Assembly: GCA_913049565.1 (NCBI GenBank)
Contig: CAJWZG010000075.1
Span: 1-11,071 of the forward strand
From: an uncultured Gammaproteobacteria bacterium
Lineage (GTDB): Bacteria; Pseudomonadota; Gammaproteobacteria; Pseudomonadales; Azotimanducaceae_A
Length of the DNA stretch: 11,071 nucleotides
Reading direction: 5' to 3'
Made by a program: the position numbers and the translations under genes. Below, one piece after another: positions 1 through 5,290 of the stretch (its first letter is position 1; the number at the start of each line of letters is the position of its first letter). The notes beneath the pieces are model-generated. The model did no database searches and was not told where the DNA came from. It worked only from the letters and a program-made list of their open reading frames with translations.

Positions 1-59
1 TAAGCCGATAAGCGTTGCTTGAGTTTCCCCAACTCGCTCTCAACTAGCAGCTAAACGGT
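1..59 (-). other. Leader region of presumed groES, no gene visible
   Basis: This stretch has no convincing coding region on either strand. On the minus strand it lies downstream of the promoter and CIRCE-like site, so it is best read as the untranslated leader of the transcript leaving the window. The start codon of the downstream gene is not in view, so the groES identity is inferred from context only. Confidence 0.4.
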
Positions 60-86
60 TTAGCACTCACACTGCTTGAGTGCCAG
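60..86 (-). promoter_or_regulatory. CIRCE-like operator (HrcA-type) upstream of presumed groES
   Basis: The plus strand reads TTAGCACTC, nine bases, then GAGTGCCAG. The CIRCE consensus is TTAGCACTC-N9-GAGTGCTAA, so one arm matches 9/9 and the other 7/9, with exactly the canonical 9-base spacer. CIRCE is bound by the heat-shock repressor HrcA, usually at groESL or dnaK promoters. It lies just downstream of the minus-strand -10 box at 97-102, where a repressor would block initiation. With fxsA upstream on the same strand, the regulated gene is inferred to be groES, starting left of position 1. HrcA binding is inferred; no hrcA gene is in the window. Confidence 0.8.
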
Positions 87-96
87 CGCGGAGAGA

Positions 97-124
97 ATAA
101 TAGAGCCGGTTGGCTGGTTTTCAA
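97..124 (-). promoter_or_regulatory. Promoter for presumed groESL, leftward
   Basis: On the minus strand, TTGAAA (119-124) is followed by a 16-base spacer and TATTAT (97-102), a good sigma-70 type promoter. The -35 reads CTTGAAA when extended, which also resembles the sigma-32 -35 element, but the sigma-32 -10 (CCCCAT-like) is not clear. The predicted start site falls about where the CIRCE-like operator begins. The promoter points out of the window toward the inferred groES. Confidence 0.65.
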
Positions 125-174
125 GGTCTGTCACGCGTTATCTGGCAAAAAACTGCCGATTTCTTGCTCACATG

Positions 175-191
175 CGCACCTTCTTGGTGCG
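175..191 (-). repeat. Short hairpin just after fxsA stop
   Basis: CGCACC, a five-base loop, then GGTGCG form a perfect 6-bp stem two bases beyond the fxsA stop codon. No T-tract follows on the minus strand, so this is not a canonical intrinsic terminator. It may slow polymerase or stabilise the fxsA mRNA end before the groES promoter. Confidence 0.3.
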
Positions 192-193
192 AG

Positions 194-649
194 CTAATCT
201 TTGCGCTGGTATTCCCCTTCAATCGTCCGCGGTTTCGATTGGTCGTCGAAATGCTCAGAGCCTGATGATCTTGGGTTTGCCGTTGGGTTGCGAAAACCCT
301 GCACCTGTACTTTGGATAACAAGACAGCTGCGATAACCGCTCTAGTTAGCGGCAAGAGAATGAGAAAACCGATGACATCGGTCACAAACCCGGGAGTGAT
401 CAACAAGGCACCGGCGATCGCCAAAAGCAGGCCTTCAGCCACTTCTTGCGCAGGCAGTCGACCCTGCTGCATCTTCTGAGCACCTCTCGTCAAGGTCTCG
501 AGGCCTTGTTGTTTTAGCAGTGACACGCCTATCACCGCGGTTAACATTACTAAACCAATGGTCGGCAGCGCATCAATGTAGCCAGCCACCGTGATCAACA
601 GATACATTTCAACAATGGGCATAGCAAAAAACAGTAGTAACCAAGGCAT
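194..649 (-). CDS. fxsA: FxsA family membrane protein
   Basis: Predicted cytoplasmic-membrane protein of 151 aa. E. coli FxsA is named for suppressing F-plasmid exclusion of phage T7; its normal function is not settled. The chosen ATG at 649 gives the family-typical start MPWLLLFFAMPIVEMYLL. An in-frame TTG at 691 would add 14 residues that do not look like FxsA. Hydrophobic segments lie at about residues 2-22, 25-45 and 72-110, and the C-terminus is polar. It ends EGEYQRKD, close to the GEYQRKD stretch near the end of E. coli FxsA. fxsA commonly lies upstream of groES, which fits the promoter just downstream. No strong ribosome-binding site precedes the ATG. The first 35 bases overlap the 5' end of the divergent ATL gene. 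Confidence 0.9.
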   Translation of the reverse strand: MPWLLLFFAMPIVEMYLLITVAGYIDALPTIGLVMLTAVIGVSLLKQQGLETLTRGAQKMQQGRLPAQEVAEGLLLAIAGALLITPGFVTDVIGFLILLPLTRAVIAAVLLSKVQVQGFRNPTANPRSSGSEHFDDQSKPRTIEGEYQRKD

Positions 650-1031
650 TTCTGAGAACTCAGACGTTAGTTGCCTCAAACCTGAGGGCAAATCGAAGCG
701 AATTCAAGGCCCGACAGGGCGCTCCGATCATGAGCCATCGAATGCGGAGCGCGTTTGGCAGGTGGTCGCCAGCATCCCAGCCGGCTATGTTGCCACTTAT
801 GGTCAAATTGCGAGGATAGCCGGGTTGCCGGGCTATGCCCGCTTTGTTGGAACTACCCTCGGCAAACTCCCAAGAGACACTCGGTTACCCTGGCATAGGG
901 TCGTTAACGCCTCACTCAAAATTGCTCCTCGAAGCAGTGACCGTATGCGCGAACAAAAAAAACGTTTACGTGAGGAAGGCACCCGCCTTACCGGCGATCG
1001 CGTTACTCGTGAACATCACTGGCCGAGTTAA
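615..1031 (+). CDS. Alkyltransferase-like (ATL) protein, MGMT-fold DNA-lesion binder
   Basis: A single DNA-binding/active-site domain of the O6-alkylguanine-DNA alkyltransferase family. From the ATG at 615 it has 138 aa, and the conserved domain runs from about residue 45 (ERVWQVVASIPAGYVATYGQIA) to the end. The usual PCHR active site reads PWHR (Trp codon at 891-893), the signature of ATL proteins. These bind and flip O6-alkylguanine but cannot remove the alkyl group, and they pass the lesion to nucleotide-excision repair. An Arg in GYARFVG sits where the family's base-flipping Arg finger lies. The start is uncertain. No ATG, GTG or TTG occurs in frame between 615 and the domain, so the protein carries about 44 unconserved residues that overlap fxsA antisense. 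A GTG at 591 is the other option. It converges on ampG with a 16-base gap. Confidence 0.85.
   Translation: MGIAKNSSNQGISENSDVSCLKPEGKSKRIQGPTGRSDHEPSNAERVWQVVASIPAGYVATYGQIARIAGLPGYARFVGTTLGKLPRDTRLPWHRVVNASLKIAPRSSDRMREQKKRLREEGTRLTGDRVTREHHWPS
651..691. repeat. Two inverted repeats upstream of fxsA
   Basis: TCTGAG-AA-CTCAGA (651-664) is a perfect palindrome one base upstream of the fxsA ATG. TTGCCTCA-AACC-TGAGGGCAA (671-691) is a second inverted repeat with one bulged G. They lie in the fxsA 5' region and inside the apparent N-terminal extension of the ATL reading frame. They could be operator sites or mRNA hairpins. They do not match the E. coli LexA box, and I do not recognise a regulator. 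Confidence 0.4.
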
Positions 1032-1047
1032 CTGCGCCTAAAGTGCC

Positions 1048-2352
1048 TTAGTCGCTCGCCGGTGTTGACTGTGATCTAGACTCGTATTTAGCGTTGAAGG
1101 GCGCAACCCAAAACAACAAAGCCATACCGGGAATTGCCAGTAGCGCACATAGGTAGAAGAAGTTAGACCACGCAACGGCCTCGACAATCAAGCCGCTAAA
1201 ACTTGCAGCTACCACCCGGGGTAGCGACGCCAATGCAGTGAACAAAGCAAATTGAGTTGCCACTGCCAACCGCGACGTTTCGCGAGCGATAAAGGCTACC
1301 AATGCCGATGAGCCAAGTCCTGCACCGAGATATTCGCCAGCCACCACGACGGCGAGGACCCACGGGTCTGCGCCTGATTGCGAAAGCCAAACGAACCCCA
1401 AAATCGTGACCATCTGAACGACACCAAATATCCAAAGCGCTCGGTTGATGCCGATATAGACGACAACGACGGCACCCACCACACCGCCAACAATAACCGA
1501 CCAAAACGACACGACCTTAACCACCGAAGCAATAGTGGTCATACTGAATCCCATATCAATGTAAAAGACCGATATAAGAGCAGTAGCCATGCTGTCGCCA
1601 AGCTTATAAAAGACCATAAACGCCAATAGCGCCAACGCAGGCCCCAATGCTCTGCGTTGAAAAAACTCCCGAAACGGCATGACTGTGGCATGCCATAACG
1701 AACGAGGTGGTGGAGCAACTCCCTTTGGCTCGGAAATAAGCATCGTCAAAAGCAATCCGACCGTCATGAAAGATGCCATCACCATGAAGTTTAGATCCCA
1801 AGCAATATGGTCAGCGAGATAGAAACCAAGCCCGCCAGGGACAAGACCTGCGACCCGATAAGCTTGAATATGCACCGCGTTGCCCAAGGCCAACTCGCCG
1901 TCGGTGTCTAGAATTTCTCTTCTATAAGCATCTAGCACGATATCTTGTGTCGCACTAAAAAAAGCCAACGCAATTGATATAACAACCAGTACTGTCATTT
2001 GATTGGAGGGTTGCCAAAACCCTAGAGAACCAATCAGCACCACCAGAGGAATTTGCGTGACCAGCATCCAGCTTCGACGGCGTCCTAGACGCGTCAGCGG
2101 GAATCGCTCTAGAACCGGCGCCCAGAGAAATTTAACGACGTAGGGCGATTGAACAGCAGTAAAGAAACCAATAACTGCAAGAGAAACACCCTCTAAACGC
2201 AGCCAAGCGGGAACCAATTGCATGACGACGTAAAGAGGAAGCCCTGAGCTAAAACCGATCGCCACGCAACTGAGCATGCGTCGGTCGAGGAGGATTTGGA
2301 ACAATACACTCTGCCTTGCCCGTTCACGCAGAGTGTCTTTTGATGAGTGCAT
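1048..2352 (-). CDS. ampG: AmpG-type muropeptide permease (MFS)
   Basis: Inner-membrane transporter of the major facilitator superfamily that imports anhydro-muropeptides (GlcNAc-anhMurNAc peptides) from the periplasm for murein recycling. In organisms with inducible AmpC it feeds the AmpR signal. Matches to E. coli AmpG seen by eye include FSSGLPL near residue 34, VVKFLWAPVLER near 73, GRRRSW near 90, SATQDIVLDAY near 133, YKLGD near 250 and ATQFALFTAL near 365. There are about 12 hydrophobic segments. At 434 aa it is shorter than the 491-aa E. coli protein and appears to lack its last membrane segments. The ATG at 2352 lies 8 bases after the yajQ stop with no strong Shine-Dalgarno, so coupled translation from yajQ is likely. 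A sugar or peptide MFS carrier is possible but less likely. Confidence 0.85.
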   Translation of the reverse strand: MHSSKDTLRERARQSVLFQILLDRRMLSCVAIGFSSGLPLYVVMQLVPAWLRLEGVSLAVIGFFTAVQSPYVVKFLWAPVLERFPLTRLGRRRSWMLVTQIPLVVLIGSLGFWQPSNQMTVLVVISIALAFFSATQDIVLDAYRREILDTDGELALGNAVHIQAYRVAGLVPGGLGFYLADHIAWDLNFMVMASFMTVGLLLTMLISEPKGVAPPPRSLWHATVMPFREFFQRRALGPALALLAFMVFYKLGDSMATALISVFYIDMGFSMTTIASVVKVVSFWSVIVGGVVGAVVVVYIGINRALWIFGVVQMVTILGFVWLSQSGADPWVLAVVVAGEYLGAGLGSSALVAFIARETSRLAVATQFALFTALASLPRVVAASFSGLIVEAVAWSNFFYLCALLAIPGMALLFWVAPFNAKYESRSQSTPASD

Positions 2353-2360
2353 TACGCCGG

Positions 2361-2843
2361 TTAGTCGCGAAAGTTGTTGTACTGCAACGGTATGCTCAAG
2401 TCGCTGTCCTTTAGAGCCGCTATCGCGTCTTGTAGGTCGTCTCGTTTTTTCCCTGTTACCCGAACTTTATCGCCGTTGATTTGGCTTTGAATTTTTAGTT
2501 TCGATTCTTTCAGCACCTTGGTAACCAACCGCGCGTTATCTTTGTCTAAACCCTGAGCCATGGTGAAGCGCTGACGCTTCACCTTACCTGCTCCTTCGAT
2601 ATCGCCCGGCACCAAGGCACGGCTGTCAACGTTTCGACTCGCCATTTTGCTACGCAAAATGTCTTTTAGCTGCCCAATCTGAAATTCCTCAGGCGCCGTT
2701 AGCAGAACACTTTCTTCTTCCAACTCGATCTTTGCGTCAACACCCCGAAAGTCAAAGCGCGTACCCAGTTCTCTAACCGCCTGATCTACCGCATTACGGA
2801 CCTCGTGCATGTCCATCTCAGAAACCACATCAAATGACGGCAT
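2361..2843 (-). CDS. yajQ: YajQ family nucleotide-binding protein
   Basis: Small cytoplasmic protein of 160 aa (E. coli YajQ is 163 aa). It begins MPSFDVVSEMDMHEVRNAV and ends LQYNNFRD, both close to E. coli (MPSFDIVSEVD, FQFKNFRD). Other shared blocks are GTRFDFRGV near residue 24, SKLKIQSQINGDKVRVTGKKRDDLQ near 113, and the middle AQGLDKDNAR. The family has two ferredoxin-like domains. Members bind nucleotides, and the Xanthomonas homologue binds cyclic di-GMP; the role here is not visible from sequence. The ATG at 2843 is chosen because GGAGGG sits directly upstream. An in-frame start at 2867 would add eight unrelated residues. It is the first gene of the yajQ-ampG pair, an order also known from Pseudomonas, where the two genes lie close together. 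Confidence 0.93.
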   Translation of the reverse strand: MPSFDVVSEMDMHEVRNAVDQAVRELGTRFDFRGVDAKIELEEESVLLTAPEEFQIGQLKDILRSKMASRNVDSRALVPGDIEGAGKVKRQRFTMAQGLDKDNARLVTKVLKESKLKIQSQINGDKVRVTGKKRDDLQDAIAALKDSDLSIPLQYNNFRD

Positions 2844-2846
2844 TTG

Positions 2847-2852
2847 CCCTCC
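2847..2852 (-). promoter_or_regulatory. Ribosome-binding site that fixes the yajQ start
   Basis: The minus strand reads GGAGGG three bases before the ATG at 2843. It is a near-consensus Shine-Dalgarno and favours this ATG over the upstream in-frame start at 2867. Confidence 0.75.
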
Positions 2853-2887
2853 GTGTTGACTGACCAAGCAGTCCCTGTGTGTGTTAA

Positions 2888-2905
2888 AACCTGCCTTAGC
2901 AGGTT
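2888..2905. repeat. Perfect inverted repeat in the yajQ / adenosyltransferase divergent region
   Basis: AACCTGC-CTTA-GCAGGTT is a perfect 7-bp inverted repeat in the short spacer between two divergent genes. A third copy of the half-site, GCAGGTT, recurs in direct orientation at 2918-2924. Its location between divergent starts suggests an operator. A terminator is unlikely because no transcript is expected to end here and the following T-run is short. I do not recognise the regulator. Confidence 0.45.
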
Positions 2906-2959
2906 GATTATTTCATGCAGGTTAGCACTATGCCTGTGCCTTACAAACACCGAGCCCTT

Positions 2960-3556
2960 ATGAAGACAAAACCCACTAGCAGCACCTCACGTATTACGAA
3001 AGTCACCACGCGCAACGGTGATTCAGGCCAAACACGACTTGGTAACAATGCAAAAGTGAGCAAAGCTGATCCGCTGATTCGTGCACTCGGCAGTGCAGAT
3101 GAACTCAACAGCGCCCTAGGTCTGTTGCGGTGTCATATCGAAGAATCGGGCATCGACATCATTCTAAGCGAGCAGCAGCAGTTGCTGTTCGATGTCGGCG
3201 GCGTACTGGCAATGCTGGGCGAGTATAACCCTCCTGCGGTGGAAGAAAGCTTAGCGGCTCTGAGTAGGCATATTGAACAGATGAACGATCAGTTGCCCCC
3301 TCTAACTGAGTTTGTCATCCCCGGCGGCAGCTTACCCACTGCCCAGACCCACCTGTGCCGCACGATCTGTCGAAGAGCGGAGACTGATCTTTGGGCCGCC
3401 ATTGAAGCATGGCACGATGAACTTACCGAGGATCAAACACAGCGACTGAACAAAGCAGGCGCCTGTCTAAACAGACTCAGCGATTTTTTCTTTGTGTTAG
3501 CGCGAACGCTGCAGCAAGACCAGGCCGAAACCCAGTGGCGTGGACCTGCGTCTTAG
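2960..3556 (+). CDS. PduO-type ATP:cob(I)alamin adenosyltransferase
   Basis: Transfers the adenosyl group of ATP to cob(I)alamin to make adenosylcobalamin, the cofactor of enzymes such as methylmalonyl-CoA mutase. It acts in the cytoplasm, and the family is usually trimeric. From the ATG at 2960 it is 198 aa. The N-terminal ATP loop reads TTRNGDSGQTRLG (family usually YTRTGDxGTT) near residue 16. GSADELNSALG follows near 44, LFDVGGVLA near 76, FVIPGG near 118, RTICRRAE near 134 and LNRLSDFFFVLAR near 170. All are family blocks, including the Arg-rich helix that contacts ATP. The start is ambiguous: in-frame ATGs at 2915 and 2930 are possible but add residues with no family resemblance. None has a strong Shine-Dalgarno. 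No cobalamin riboswitch or other B12 gene is nearby. It converges on aceF with a 20-base gap. Confidence 0.88.
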   Translation: MKTKPTSSTSRITKVTTRNGDSGQTRLGNNAKVSKADPLIRALGSADELNSALGLLRCHIEESGIDIILSEQQQLLFDVGGVLAMLGEYNPPAVEESLAALSRHIEQMNDQLPPLTEFVIPGGSLPTAQTHLCRTICRRAETDLWAAIEAWHDELTEDQTQRLNKAGACLNRLSDFFFVLARTLQQDQAETQWRGPAS

Positions 3557-3576
3557 GCGAGGACAAGCAACGTGAG

Positions 3577-5226
3577 CTATAGCGACAATCGCCGAATATC
3601 TGACAACAGCTCGGTTAACGTAACCATAAAGTGACCGCCATCAGAGCCATTAATCACCCTGTGATCATAGGAAAGACTCAAGGGTAACTGTCGTTTCGGT
3701 GCAAACTCAGTGCCCTGCCAGACCGGCTGCACGGTAGATTTCGCCACGCCCAAAATCGCAACCTCGGGGGCATTAATAATTGGCGTAAACCCTGTTCCAC
3801 CCATATTCCCGAGGCTCGATATCGTAAATGTGCCCCCGCTTAAATCATCTAATGCCAGTTTTTTCGTGCGCGCCTTTTCTGCCAGCTCCTGAGCTTTTTC
3901 TGCTAGCGCCCAAACGCCCATTTTGTCCGCGCCACGGATCACGGGCACGACGAGCCCGTCTGGGGTATCAACGGCAATACCAATATTCATATAACGCTTG
4001 AACACCAAACGCTCTGCATCAGCGCTGAGAGAACCATTGAGTTTGGGATGCGCGTTAAGCGTCTGACATACCGCTTTTATGATGAATGGGAGCGGCGTCA
4101 GTTTAATGCCTCGCGTTTCTGCTTCGGCCTTCATCCCTTGACGAAACGTCTCCAAGTCATCGATGTCGGCATGAGCATGCTGAGTGACATGAGGGATGTT
4201 CAACCACGAGCGATGCATGTTGGCAGCAACTTGCTTTTGAATACGACTAAGCGGTACTTCTTCAATGATGCCAAACTTTGCAAAATCTAAGGTGGGCAAT
4301 GAGGGTATCCCGAGAACGCCCTCAGCAGATGCATTCGTTGGGGCATTCAGCCGCGCCTTAGCCCACGCTTTCACATCATCCTTGGTGATACGACCGCGAT
4401 TACCGCTACCGACTACATAGCGCAGGGGTACGCCGATTTCCCTCGCCAAACGTCGAGTGGCTGGTCCCGCGTAGACGTGACCGCTATCTGCACTCGATAT
4501 CATGGACGCTAGGCTTGATTGCGCCTGTGGCCCCTGATCATCATTGCTCACAGCAACTTCCGCGTTTGCTGTTTGGTTTGTTTTTGGACTAGTTTGTCGA
4601 GATGCCTGGATAAGTTCAGGTTCCGGCACGATTAGCTCACGCAGTGGCTCGGCAACCTGTGCCAGTGCCAACACACTCCCCTCGCTAACCTGGTCACCCA
4701 CGGCAACACATACATCAATCAGTACACCGTTAACCTCAGCAGGAATTTCCACGGAAGCTTTGTCGGACTCTAAGACAACCAACAAATCTCCGGGGCTAAC
4801 TTTACTTCCGGATTCGGCTGCCACCTCAATCACTTCAACCTGCTCAATATCACCGAGATCTGGAACCCGTATTTCAACGGTATGTGCGCTGCTGCCTGTG
4901 GAATAGTTTTCGTTAGGCTCCTCTGCGATTGGGTATTGTTGTTCACTCACGGATTGAGGTTCCAGCGCAGTCGCCGATTCGATGGCTTCCCCGTCGGCAT
5001 CTGTTTTAATTTGGCCAATGATGGCACCTTCGCCCAGACGGTCGCCCAAACTCACATATAGCTTGACCAATGTGCCTGCGGATCCAGCGGGTACCTCCAT
5101 AGAGGCTTTGTCACTCTCAATGACAATGATTGGATCGTCGGCATCCAACATATCACCAATCACGGCGCTGATCTCTGTGACCTCGACCTCGTCTATATCG
5201 CCCAATCCGGGTAACACGATATTCAA
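3577..5226 (-). CDS. aceF: Pyruvate dehydrogenase E2, dihydrolipoamide acetyltransferase
   Basis: Core subunit of the pyruvate dehydrogenase complex. It takes the acetyl group from E1 on lipoyl-lysine and passes it to CoA. The 549 aa contain two lipoyl domains (about 1-75 and 117-190, each with an ESDKAS motif, lipoylated Lys40 and Lys156). A hydrophilic linker precedes the peripheral-subunit-binding domain (about 251-288, YAGPATRRLAREIGV and GRITKDDV). The catalytic domain (about 318-549) ends with YDHRVINGSDGG, catalytic His522. Asn526 replaces the Asp of E. coli DHRVIDG, as in Azotobacter/Pseudomonas-type AceF. E. coli AceF has three lipoyl domains. The start is a TTG, supported by GAGG seven bases upstream. 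It lies 64 bases after aceE in the same direction. No lpd (E3) follows. Confidence 0.95.
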   Translation of the reverse strand: MNIVLPGLGDIDEVEVTEISAVIGDMLDADDPIIVIESDKASMEVPAGSAGTLVKLYVSLGDRLGEGAIIGQIKTDADGEAIESATALEPQSVSEQQYPIAEEPNENYSTGSSAHTVEIRVPDLGDIEQVEVIEVAAESGSKVSPGDLLVVLESDKASVEIPAEVNGVLIDVCVAVGDQVSEGSVLALAQVAEPLRELIVPEPELIQASRQTSPKTNQTANAEVAVSNDDQGPQAQSSLASMISSADSGHVYAGPATRRLAREIGVPLRYVVGSGNRGRITKDDVKAWAKARLNAPTNASAEGVLGIPSLPTLDFAKFGIIEEVPLSRIQKQVAANMHRSWLNIPHVTQHAHADIDDLETFRQGMKAEAETRGIKLTPLPFIIKAVCQTLNAHPKLNGSLSADAERLVFKRYMNIGIAVDTPDGLVVPVIRGADKMGVWALAEKAQELAEKARTKKLALDDLSGGTFTISSLGNMGGTGFTPIINAPEVAILGVAKSTVQPVWQGTEFAPKRQLPLSLSYDHRVINGSDGGHFMVTLTELLSDIRRLSL

Positions 5227-5233
5227 ATCACTA

Positions 5234-5237
5234 CCTC
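5234..5237 (-). promoter_or_regulatory. Ribosome-binding site for the TTG start of aceF
   Basis: The minus strand has GAGG with a 7-base spacer before TTG at 5224-5226. The encoded MNIVLPGLGDIDEVEV lines up with the normal lipoyl-domain N-terminus, so the TTG start is well supported. Confidence 0.65.
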
Positions 5238-5290
5238 AATCCGTACTCTGCAATCATCGGCCTTCAATTCGAACACATACCGCCTCGGCG

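Noticed and set aside
144..157. GGCA-A-run-TGCC hairpin with a minus-strand T-tract
   Set aside because: The T-tract is in the loop rather than after the stem, and the stem is only four pairs, so it is not a terminator.
2881..2914. Inverted repeat considered as an intrinsic terminator
   Set aside because: It lies between two divergent starts, where no transcript should end, and the following T-run is short and interrupted.
4544..4906. A 120-residue Ser/Thr-rich plus-strand frame opposite aceF
   Set aside because: It is antisense to the lipoyl domains and linker, and its repetitive look (repeated SSNS/TSIST-like runs) comes from the repeated lipoyl-domain coding sequence.
4700..5226. Internal sequence repeat within aceF
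   Set aside because: It is explained by two homologous lipoyl domains, a normal feature of AceF, not a mobile or tandem repeat.
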